From: Burkholderiales bacterium
GTDB taxonomy: Bacteria > Pseudomonadota > Gammaproteobacteria > Burkholderiales > Casimicrobiaceae
Direction of reading: 5' to 3'
NCBI GenBank assembly: GCA_031260355.1
Contig: JAIRJZ010000079.1
Coordinates: forward strand, 1-64,000
DNA: 64,000 nt
A program made the position numbers and the translations under genes. The notes beneath the pieces were generated by a model that was given only the letters and a program-made list of their open reading frames with translations, was not told where the DNA came from and made no database searches. Below are positions 50,446 to 58,231 of the stretch, one piece after another. Position 1 is the stretch's first letter, and every line of letters begins with the position of its first letter.

Positions 50446-51550
50446 ATGGAAGCCGAACAACTCAATCAGATCGACAACACGCTGTCCGACATCGCCGAAC
50501 GCAGTGCCGCTTTACGGAGGTATCTTTGACTTTGATGTCAAAGCTGCCCGTCTGAAAACTGTCGATGAAGCAATGCAGAACCCGGCGATCTGGGACGATC
50601 CCCAGAAAGCGCAGGAACTGGGACGCGAAAAAAAACTGCTGGATAACGTCGTTGCCTCGCTGACGCGGCTGGCACGCGACATCGACGAAAGCATCGAGCT
50701 GTTCGAACTGGCTCGCGAAGAAAACGACGAGGGCATGCTGCATTCGGTGCAAACCGATGTCACCAGGCTGGAGCAAACCGTCGGCGATCTGGAATTCCGC
50801 CGGATGTTCTCGAATCCGCTCGACCCCAACAACTGTTTTATCGACATTCAGGCCGGCAGCGGCGGCACCGAAGCGCAGGATTGGGCGTCGATGCTGCTGC
50901 GCATGTACCTGCGTTATTGCGAACGGCGCGGCTACAAGACCGAAATTCTCGAAGAAGCGTCCGGCGATATCGCCGGTATCAAGGGTGCTTCGATCAAGGT
51001 CATCGGCGATTATGCCTACGGCTATTTGCGCACCGAGGTCGGCATCCACCGGCTGGTACGCAAAAGTCCGTTCGATTCGAACGCGCGCCGCCACACCTCG
51101 TTCTCCAGCGTGTTCGTTTATCCTGAAGTCGATGATTCGATCGAAATCGAAATCAACCAGGCTGAACTGCGCATCGACACCTTCCGTGCCTCCGGCGCCG
51201 GCGGCCAGCACGTCAACACGACCGATTCGGCGGTGCGCATCACGCATGAACCGAGCGGCATCGTCGTCGTCTGCCAGAATGACCGTTCGCAACACCGCAA
51301 TCGTGCCGAAGCGATGGCGATGCTGAAATCGCGCCTGTATGAACTGGAGTTGCGTAAACGGCAGGCCGAACAGCAAAAACTCGAAGACTCCAAGACCGAC
51401 ATCGGCTGGGGCCATCAGATCCGCTCCTATGTGCTCGATCACTCGCGGATCAAGGATTTGCGCACCAGTCACGAAGTCGGCAACACCCAGGCCGTACTTG
51501 ATGGCGACCTCGACGATTTCATCGCCGAGAGTCTGAAACAGGGTGTGTAG
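50446..51550 (+). CDS. prfB: Peptide chain release factor 2, with programmed +1 frameshift
   Basis: Reads UAA and UGA stop codons. Translation starts at ATG 50446, runs 27 codons to CTT (50524-50526), meets an in-frame TGA (50527-50529) and shifts +1 to continue from GAC at 50528 to the TAG at 51548-51550. The slippery site is TAT CTT TGA C with an internal Shine-Dalgarno-like GGAGG just upstream, the classic RF2 autoregulatory arrangement. The spliced product is 367 residues, the family norm, with '[14 protein letters not shown]' (SPF-type stop-recognition region) and 'GAGGQHVN' (GGQ catalytic motif). Confidence 0.97.
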
Positions 51551-51570
51551 AATTGGCACGGCAACCAATC

Positions 51571-52311
51571 ATGAACAAAATTTTGAAAAGGGTTCTGATA
51601 TTCGTTGGCGTTACCGTCGGCGTATTGGTATTGGCTTACGGCGGGTTCTATTTGAAAATAAGATCCGAAGTGTCCACGTTCACTCCTATGGAGACAGGGA
51701 GCATTGTGGATGATGTTTTTGTCGTAAAGGACGACTTCGCCAATTTATTCCTTGTTCGAGATAAGGACAGCGGGAAATACATCGTTATCGACTGCGCGAT
51801 AGATCAGGCTTCCGTAGCGGAGCAAATGAAAATTTTGGGCATTGATCCTGGCGACGTGTCCGCTGTGTTCCTGACGCATACCGACTGGGATCATGTCGGC
51901 GCATTAAGCCTGTTCGACAACGCCAAATTGTACCTGTCGAAAGAAGAAGAGCCTTTGATAAACGGTAAACGATCGAGGATCCTTTTTCTCAAAAACGCGA
52001 TACCCCGTACCGATTACACCCTTCTCGAAGATCGTCAGGTTGTCCAGATTGGAGGTTTGAAGGTCGAAGCTTTTCTTGTCCCCGGGCATACTCCAGGGAT
52101 GACCGCCTATCTGATCAATAACAGGTACTTGTTCACCGGCGATATCCTGAGCTTGAAGGATAGTAAGATGGCTCCTATACCTCCGTTCTTTGATATGGAT
52201 ACCGCTCAGGCAATTGAGTCGTCGAAGATCATCCGCCAAATACCGACCGCTGAGTATCTCTTCACGGCACACTGGGGATACACGGACGATTACAAAACGG
52301 CTGTGGAATAA
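51571..52311 (+). CDS. Membrane-anchored metallo-beta-lactamase-fold hydrolase
   Basis: A 246-residue protein from ATG 51571. Residues about 7-28 form an N-terminal membrane anchor or uncleaved signal. The MBL core has 'THTDWDHVG' (HxDxDH form of the metal motif), 'VPGHTPGM' with the next His, 'YLFTGDIL' with the bridging Asp, and 'FTAHWGYT' with the last His. Substrate unknown; close families include lactonases and glyoxalase-II-like enzymes. The gene is visibly AT-richer than both neighbours and sits between prfB and lysS, which are normally adjacent, so it is probably an insertion. Confidence 0.85.
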   Translation: MNKILKRVLIFVGVTVGVLVLAYGGFYLKIRSEVSTFTPMETGSIVDDVFVVKDDFANLFLVRDKDSGKYIVIDCAIDQASVAEQMKILGIDPGDVSAVFLTHTDWDHVGALSLFDNAKLYLSKEEEPLINGKRSRILFLKNAIPRTDYTLLEDRQVVQIGGLKVEAFLVPGHTPGMTAYLINNRYLFTGDILSLKDSKMAPIPPFFDMDTAQAIESSKIIRQIPTAEYLFTAHWGYTDDYKTAVE

Positions 52312-52370
52312 CCAAGAGAACAAAGCGCTGAGACTAAAGCGGTTTTGAATGAAATGTGGATTTTAGTTAA

Positions 52371-52413
52371 CCCCATCCCCACCCTAACCCTCCCCTTGAA
52401 GGGGAGGGAACCC
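52371..52413. repeat. R3 short hairpin repeat, copy 4
   Basis: CCCTCCCCTTGAAGGGGAGGG, the same type as at 32806-32843, here between the MBL gene and lysS. Confidence 0.65.
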
Positions 52414-52429
52414 TTCATCAAAAACAGCC

Positions 52430-53950
52430 ATGACTGATACCGAACGCTCCGCCGCTCCTGCCCCTGCCGTTGAACAGGACGAAAACCAGATCATCGCCGA
52501 ACGCCGCCGCAAACTCGCCGCGCTGCGCGAGCGAGGCAGCGCTTTCCCGAACGACTTTTCGCGCGACGCGCTGGCCGCCGATCTGCACGCGCAATATGGT
52601 GCGCTCGATCATGACGCATTGGAGCAAGAAGGCGCTTCTTGCAGCGTTGCCGGCCGGATGATGCTGAAGCGGGTGATGGGCAAAGCCAGTTTTGCGACGC
52701 TGCAAGACATGTCGGGGCGCATCCAGCTCTTCGTTTCCAACGACAATGTCGGCGCCGACCTCCACGAAGCATTCAAACACTGGGACATCGGCGACATCGT
52801 CGGCGCGCAGGGCGTGCTGTTCAAAACAAAGACGGGAGAGCTGTCGATCAAGGTCAAAACATTGCGGCTGTTGTCGAAATCGCTGCGGCCGTTGCCGGAG
52901 AAATTTCACGGCCTGACTGATCAGGAGCAAAAATACCGCCAGCGCTACGTCGATCTCATCATGAACTCGGAATCGCGCGAGGTGTTCATCAAACGTTCGA
53001 AAATTCTGCAAACCGTACGCGAATTTTTCGTCGAGCGTGGTTATCTCGAAGTGGAAACGCCGATGATGCATCCGATTCCCGGCGGCGCGACGGCACGTCC
53101 CTTCAAGACGCGCCACAACGCGCTCGATATGGATATGTACCTGCGCGTCGCGCCCGAGCTGTACCTGAAGCGGCTGACCGTCGGAGGGCTGGAGCGCGTG
53201 TTCGAAATCAACCGCAGCTTTCGCAACGAAGGCATTTCGACGCGCCATAATCCCGAATTCACGATGATCGAATTCTATGAAGCGTACCGCGATTATCGCT
53301 ATTTGATGGACCTCACCGAAACGCTGTTTCGGGAAGTCGCGCAAAAAGTGCTGGGCACAACGACGATCACTTACCAAGGCGACACCATCGATCTGGCGCA
53401 GCCGTTCGCGCGAATGACGATGGCCGAAGCCATCCACCATTTCCACCCGCAGCACGAAAAAGAAGCGCTGGCCGATCCCGATTATCTGAGAAAAGCACTG
53501 GCAGCGCTTGCCGTTGACGTATTGCCGACCGATGGTTTGGGCGTGCTGCAACTGAAACTGTTCGAGGCCACCACCGAAGACAAACTGGTGCAGCCGACGT
53601 TCATCTACGCGCATCCGACCGATGTTTCGCCGCTGGCGCGCGCCAACGACGCCGATCCGAGCGTCACCGACCGTTTTGAACTTTTCATTACCCGCCGCGA
53701 AATGGCCAACGGCTTCTCCGAACTGAACGACCCGGAAGATCAGGCGGCGCGCTTTCAGGCGCAAGCCGCCGCCCGCAACGCCGGCGACGAAGAGGCGATG
53801 TACTACGACGCCGATTACATCCGCGCGCTCGAATACGGCTTGCCGCCGACGGCGGGGGAAGGCATCGGCATCGACCGCTTGGTGATGCTGCTCACCGACA
53901 GCCCGTCGATCCGCGATGTGCTGCTGTTCCCGCAGATGAAGCGGGAGTGA
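52430..53950 (+). CDS. lysS: Lysyl-tRNA synthetase, class II
   Basis: Charges tRNA-Lys. The 506-residue protein has an N-terminal OB-fold anticodon-binding domain ('[21 protein letters not shown]' pattern, about 65-170) and a class II catalytic core: motif 2 '[20 protein letters not shown]' and motif 3 '[15 protein letters not shown]' near the end. Ala/Pro-rich residues before about 20 are poorly conserved in the family. It lies 118 bp downstream of the MBL gene, with an R3 hairpin between. Confidence 0.97.
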   Translation: MTDTERSAAPAPAVEQDENQIIAERRRKLAALRERGSAFPNDFSRDALAADLHAQYGALDHDALEQEGASCSVAGRMMLKRVMGKASFATLQDMSGRIQLFVSNDNVGADLHEAFKHWDIGDIVGAQGVLFKTKTGELSIKVKTLRLLSKSLRPLPEKFHGLTDQEQKYRQRYVDLIMNSESREVFIKRSKILQTVREFFVERGYLEVETPMMHPIPGGATARPFKTRHNALDMDMYLRVAPELYLKRLTVGGLERVFEINRSFRNEGISTRHNPEFTMIEFYEAYRDYRYLMDLTETLFREVAQKVLGTTTITYQGDTIDLAQPFARMTMAEAIHHFHPQHEKEALADPDYLRKALAALAVDVLPTDGLGVLQLKLFEATTEDKLVQPTFIYAHPTDVSPLARANDADPSVTDRFELFITRREMANGFSELNDPEDQAARFQAQAAARNAGDEEAMYYDADYIRALEYGLPPTAGEGIGIDRLVMLLTDSPSIRDVLLFPQMKRE

Positions 53951-53959
53951 CTTTATCCT

Positions 53960-55006
53960 TTACCCGCCGCCGCTACGACGTAACGCCCGCAGTTCGCGCT
54001 CAAAAAGATCCAAACCGGCGGAGACTTCTTTCGTGCCGCCTGTCCCCATCAGCGCAATCTGTATCCAGTTGTTTTCCAGCAAGTACCGATTCTTGAAATG
54101 AATCCAGAGCCCGTTTTCTTTCAAACGGGCGCCAAGCACTGCCGAGGGTATTTTTTCGGGAACGGCGATCGTCCAGATGTAATCGGCCTGGCGCGCGCGC
54201 AACGGTGCATGCAACCCGTTGGCGGCTATCCATTCCTTTACCCGTAAAGCGTGCTTCGCGTTTTGCTTGAATTTCTTCTGATAATCCGTGATACGCAGCG
54301 CCATGGACAGGGCGTTCAGCAGGTTGGAAGAAAAAGTAAACGGAACGCTTGCCGCTTCATGGTAAACGGCAAGATCGAGATAATCGCATCCGCCGGGGGC
54401 GCGCTCCGGCTCGTGGTTGTAAAAAACCAGGGCGATTCCGTAGAAAGAACACAACCCTTTACCGGAAGAACTGCTGGCCAGATAAACGTCGGAAAAATCC
54501 ACCTCCTGATTACCGAACGCGCTTACGCTGTCCAGGCACAATTTGATGTTCTGCGCTTTGCAGTACGCGACAAGCTGTTCGTCGAGGTTGATAGCGCCGA
54601 CCGAGGTTTCGCAGTGCACCAACCATAGCCAGGATTTGTTTTCCAACCGTTCTTTCATCTCTTCAAGCGCAAACGCCTCTCCCCAATTCAGCGCATAACG
54701 GTCAAAATCGAGGCCGGCTTTTGTGCCCTGGCTGATGAGACGCTCGCCGAACTCTCCGTTGGAAAGGATAAGTCCTTTGCCGGACAATTTTTTCAGCTCC
54801 TGTGCCACCATCGCATTGGCTGCCGTACCGCTGCCCATGAGCAAGACGACATGCTTGCTTTTTCCGAGCCTCAACAGCATGTCCGAACATTGCTCATACA
54901 GTCGACTGAACGCCTCGCTGCGATGTGAGAAAGCATCGGCGCTGAGCGCGGTTCTTACCTGTCTGGAAATTTTGACCGGACCGGGCAGGAAATTTATTTC
55001 TGCCAT
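53960..55006 (-). CDS. Class V (Ser-pyruvate/Ala-glyoxylate/AEP-type) PLP aminotransferase
   Basis: A 348-residue fold-type I PLP enzyme from ATG 55006 (AGAGG seven bases ahead); the frame is open further upstream but that overlaps the GNAT gene. Features: 'INFLPGPVKIS' opening, 'FSHRSEAFSRLY', 'LMGSGTAANAM' (PLP phosphate site), 'HCETSVGAIN', the PLP-stacking 'CLDSVSAFG', the Schiff-base Lys in 'SSSSGKGLCSF' and the C-terminal 'LMGTGGTKEVSAG'. It is related to alanine-glyoxylate and 2-aminoethylphosphonate transaminases; the substrate cannot be fixed by eye. Its start lies 13 bp inside the GNAT gene, so the two are translationally coupled. Confidence 0.88.
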   Translation of the reverse strand: MAEINFLPGPVKISRQVRTALSADAFSHRSEAFSRLYEQCSDMLLRLGKSKHVVLLMGSGTAANAMVAQELKKLSGKGLILSNGEFGERLISQGTKAGLDFDRYALNWGEAFALEEMKERLENKSWLWLVHCETSVGAINLDEQLVAYCKAQNIKLCLDSVSAFGNQEVDFSDVYLASSSSGKGLCSFYGIALVFYNHEPERAPGGCDYLDLAVYHEAASVPFTFSSNLLNALSMALRITDYQKKFKQNAKHALRVKEWIAANGLHAPLRARQADYIWTIAVPEKIPSAVLGARLKENGLWIHFKNRYLLENNWIQIALMGTGGTKEVSAGLDLFERELRALRRSGGG

Positions 55007-55539
55007 TTGGCACCTCTCAAATCCTTTTCGGTGAGATACATCGGCTGGTAGTACGCGCCGGGTTTCCCCACAAGTTTGTAGAATGGCTGGAAACCTATTT
55101 TTTCGTACATCGCCAACTGCCTCGTGGTGCCGGAGATAATCGCCAGATCGGCATTGCACTTCAGCAGATACTTCATCAACGTCTGCAAAAGCAGCGCGGT
55201 AACGGCTGTGCGGCGATACGCTTCTTTCACCGCCAGCAATCTTATTTCGTAGGCTTTTTGGTGAGGTGGCAGGTAGGAATCCAGTTGTTCCACTTTGGCG
55301 TCGAGCGAGAAAGGCCGCTTGTCGCAACAGGCAATCATGCCAGCGATCATTTCTCCGTCTTTGCATATTATGTAAGTATTGTTCTTGTGGAATTTGTCCT
55401 TGAGTTTTTTGACGGCATTGCTTTCATGTTGCGGAATCTCTTCCACAAAGGTGTGGTAATTCAGCGCAAAAATTTGATCAAATTCCTCTTCGCAATCGGC
55501 GAATTTTATGGTGTATGGGGTCTGCCCGGGCGTCAGCAT
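54994..55539 (-). CDS. GNAT-fold acyltransferase of FeeM/LuxI-like type
   Basis: ATG 55539 has GGAGGG seven bases upstream and gives 181 residues. The opening 'YTIKFADCEEEFDQIFALNY' and 'HTFVEEIPQHE' resemble the N-terminus of FeeM N-acyl-amino-acid synthases and LuxI-like or exosortase-associated acyltransferases; 'EIRLLAVKEAYRRTAV' fits the GNAT acyl-CoA/ACP loop; 'YEKIGFQPFYKLVG' and 'AYYQPMYLT' are GNAT C-terminal landmarks. FeeM-type enzymes use acyl-ACP, and the gene directly upstream (37-bp gap) encodes an acyl-ACP synthetase. Prediction: N-acylation of an amine or amino acid with a fatty acyl group. AT-richer than aas. Confidence 0.78.
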   Translation of the reverse strand: MLTPGQTPYTIKFADCEEEFDQIFALNYHTFVEEIPQHESNAVKKLKDKFHKNNTYIICKDGEMIAGMIACCDKRPFSLDAKVEQLDSYLPPHQKAYEIRLLAVKEAYRRTAVTALLLQTLMKYLLKCNADLAIISGTTRQLAMYEKIGFQPFYKLVGKPGAYYQPMYLTEKDLRGAKWQK

Positions 55540-55576
55540 GGAAGTTCCCTCCGCAAGAAAAACGGGGATCAAGGAC

Positions 55577-57763
55577 TCAGACGGTTTCGGTCATCCGGTT
55601 CAGAGTGACGTAATCGGTTTTGCCCGTGCCGAGCAACGGCAACGCCTCGATACGCACGATTTTCTTCGGCACTGCCAGCGCCGGCACGCCGATTTGTTGC
55701 GCCGTCTTTTGCAGCGTCGCCCGATCGAGTTCGGCGTCCGTGGTGAAAAGCACCAGCGCCTCGCCTTTGCTTTCGTCGGGCTGGCTGGTGGCAGCGTGTT
55801 GTGCCGCAGGTGAAGCCGACTGCGCCAGTTTTTCCACCGTTTCCAGACTCACCATCTCGCCCGCGACTTTGGCAAACCGTTTTGCCCGACCGATGATGCG
55901 CACGAAACCGTCTTCATCGACTTCGACAACGTCGCCGGTCTCGTACCACCCCTCTCCCATTGCGGATGCCGGTGTTTGCAATTCGCCGGGGTGATCGATT
56001 TTCAGATAGCCGCTCATCAAATTGGGGCCGCGCATGTGCAAAATACCGCCGCGCTCAATGCCGGGAACGGGTTGCAGGTGGTATTCGATGCCCGGCAAGA
56101 ACTGTCCGACCGTGCCGCTGCGATAAGCCATCGGCGTGTTCACCGCGATCACCGGCGAGGTTTCCGTCACCCCATAGCCTTCAAGGATGCGTATGCCGAA
56201 TTTTTCGAACCACTGCTCGCGCACTGCGGGAGCGAGCTTTTCGGCGCCGGCGACAACATAACGCACGCGATAAAAATCGTAGGGATGCGCAAAGCGCGCG
56301 TAATTGTTGAGAAATGTACTGGTACCGAACATCACCGTGAAACCGCGGTCGTAGGCGAGTTCCGGAATCACCCGATAATGCAACGGCGACGGATAGAGGA
56401 ACAGGCTGGCGCCGGTGAGCAGCGGCAGCAACGTCCCGGCCGTCAGCCCGAAAGAATGAAAAATGGGCAAGACATTCAACACGCGATCGTCGCGGGTAAA
56501 GTCGGTGACGGCGCGAATTTGCGCGATGTTGGCGAGGATGGCGCGGTGAGAGAGCACAACGCCCTTGGGCTTGCCTTCGGAACCCGACGTAAACAACACC
56601 GCCGCCGCATCCTCGGGCATTGCCTTCGCTTCGATTTGGCGCGGACGCCGCAGCGCCCAGCCGATGAGCCAGAGCTTGTCCAGAAAAGTCATCTGCTCGC
56701 GCAAGTCTTCGAGATAAACGATGCGCTCCAGTCCCTGCAACGCCGCCAGCGTATCGGCAAGTTTTGCCTGTTCGATGAAAGCGCGTGAGGTGAACAGGGT
56801 GCGAATCTGCGCCACCCTGCACGCCGCCTGCATTCCATCGGCGCCGGCCGTGTAGTTGAGCATCGCCGGTATTCGTCCAAACGCGCTCAACCCCATGAAC
56901 AGCGCCACCGTCGGCGTCATGTTAGGCAGAAGCAGCCCCACTTTCTCGCTCGGCCGTGTCAACCGTGACGCCAACCGTCCCAGCGCGAGAGACATTTTGA
57001 GTAAATCGCGATAGGTGTACTCCACCTGTTTGATGTCTTCCACCACACGACAACCGCGCCCATGAATCTCGATGGCGTCACACAACGCTCCGTACAATGT
57101 GCGCGGCTTCGGCTGCGCCAGCGCCATTTCCAGCATCAGGCGCCGCAGCGCTTCTCCCGATTGGCGGCGACGCGCCTTGGCGTTGGGCGCATCAGGGGTC
57201 GGCAACTTTGTCGGCGGCAACACCGTCAACATGGTGCGCGGGAAGAGCTGGCGCGGCCAGCGAACCATGCGCGAAAAATAACTGCGCGACAAACCTTCAA
57301 GCCGCACCGGAAGAAGCGTGGCGCCGGTTTTGGTTGCCGCAAACGCCGGCCCTTCATAGACCTTCATCAGCGCGCCGGTGAGCGTGATCCGCCCTTCCGG
57401 AAAAATCACCACCGGCCTTCCCGATTCGAGCAGCCGCACCACCTGCTTCATCGCCATCGGATTACCGGGATCGACCGCAAGATAATCGGCCATCAGCCCA
57501 AGACCGGTTCGCAAGAGCCGTCGTCTGACCACTTCGGTGTGTATCACGAACACCGGATTTTTGACCGGCAGAAAAAGTCCCAGCAAAACACCGTCGAGAT
57601 AAGACTCATGATTGGCGATAATGAGCAGCGGGCGTCCGGCGCCGGCCGCCGGGATTGCCTCGGTTCCCTGAATCCGCACACGAAAGAGAAGCCGCATCAG
57701 GGCGCGCAACAAAACGTGAAAGATCGCACGCACCCTACGTTTCACAGGACTCGCATTTATCAT
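55577..57763 (-). CDS. aas: Bifunctional 2-acylglycerophosphoethanolamine acyltransferase / acyl-ACP synthetase
   Basis: A 728-residue protein close to E. coli Aas in length and plan. Residues about 1-200 form a PlsC-type acyltransferase with 'NHESYLDG' (HX4D) and 'FPEGRITLTG'. Residues about 230-728 form an AMP-binding acyl-ACP synthetase with 'LFTSGSEGKPKGVVLSH', 'GYGVTETSP' and 'GWYETGDVV'. Aas normally re-acylates lysophosphatidylethanolamine and activates fatty acids as acyl-ACP. Here it heads a three-gene operon. The start at 57763 has a poor Shine-Dalgarno. Confidence 0.92.
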   Translation of the reverse strand: MINASPVKRRVRAIFHVLLRALMRLLFRVRIQGTEAIPAAGAGRPLLIIANHESYLDGVLLGLFLPVKNPVFVIHTEVVRRRLLRTGLGLMADYLAVDPGNPMAMKQVVRLLESGRPVVIFPEGRITLTGALMKVYEGPAFAATKTGATLLPVRLEGLSRSYFSRMVRWPRQLFPRTMLTVLPPTKLPTPDAPNAKARRRQSGEALRRLMLEMALAQPKPRTLYGALCDAIEIHGRGCRVVEDIKQVEYTYRDLLKMSLALGRLASRLTRPSEKVGLLLPNMTPTVALFMGLSAFGRIPAMLNYTAGADGMQAACRVAQIRTLFTSRAFIEQAKLADTLAALQGLERIVYLEDLREQMTFLDKLWLIGWALRRPRQIEAKAMPEDAAAVLFTSGSEGKPKGVVLSHRAILANIAQIRAVTDFTRDDRVLNVLPIFHSFGLTAGTLLPLLTGASLFLYPSPLHYRVIPELAYDRGFTVMFGTSTFLNNYARFAHPYDFYRVRYVVAGAEKLAPAVREQWFEKFGIRILEGYGVTETSPVIAVNTPMAYRSGTVGQFLPGIEYHLQPVPGIERGGILHMRGPNLMSGYLKIDHPGELQTPASAMGEGWYETGDVVEVDEDGFVRIIGRAKRFAKVAGEMVSLETVEKLAQSASPAAQHAATSQPDESKGEALVLFTTDAELDRATLQKTAQQIGVPALAVPKKIVRIEALPLLGTGKTDYVTLNRMTETV

Positions 57764-57849
57764 GTTAAAAATTCTTTATCTTGGATAAAAAATCAGCCAT
57801 CCCGCCTGAAAGGGCACTCGTCGCCCAGCGCGGAAAAAACGCACGCCGT

Positions 57850-57931
57850 CGGCTGCCGGGCGAGTGGGGTGGTTGGAGTGTCGTCGTTTTTCATGTTGAC
57901 AATGGTGACGGTACCGTTTTGTTGCGTCAAG
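57850..57931. repeat. Direct duplication, copy A
   Basis: Aligns with copy B at 58031-58112 through GTTTTTCATGT and TACCGTTTTGTTG; about two thirds of bases match by eye. Confidence 0.65.
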
Positions 57932-58030
57932 CGTACGGCGCAGAAATGGATCAAGTATCAAAATCCTGTACGCTGATACCCGAGTCCTGATACCGTTTTT
58001 CAACCGGCGCTTTTTGTTTTTCTCATGGTC

Positions 58031-58112
58031 ACCGGTTGCCAGGCGGAGGAATTGTTTGGGAGTAGCCGTTTTTCATGTCGATCATTGTAGTTATACCGTT
58101 TTGTTGTGTCAG
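58031..58112. repeat. Direct duplication, copy B
   Basis: Second copy of the segment at 57850-57931, same orientation, 181 bp apart end to end. Confidence 0.65.
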
Positions 58113-58180
58113 GCCATTTAAAAGGCCTCTTTTCTGGGCACCTCCCCCGCCCCCATAAATAACCATATAAATCAACGTAT

Positions 58181-58213
58181 AAAAAAACGGGCGGTCTATC
58201 GAGCCGCCCGTTT
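58181..58213 (-). terminator. Rho-independent terminator of the DUF11 gene
   Basis: On the minus strand AAACGGGCGGCT pairs with GACCGCCCGTTT around a short loop and runs into seven T residues (58181-58187 as A on the plus strand). It lies 19 bp after the stop of the surface-protein gene. Confidence 0.85.
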
Positions 58214-58231
58214 CTCTTCATTGCTGCGCCC

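Larger units (their letters stand above)
57764..58231. other. Intergenic region with a diverged direct duplication
   Basis: No supported gene. Two copies of an 82-bp segment lie 181 bp apart (57850-57931 and 58031-58112), both with 'GTTTTTCATGT', 'TACCGTTTTGTTG' and a Gly-rich-codon stretch. Short possible ORFs on the minus strand begin inside each copy (ATGAAAAACG...), but neither is long or convincing. The DUF11 gene's terminator lies at the right end. Confidence 0.6.
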
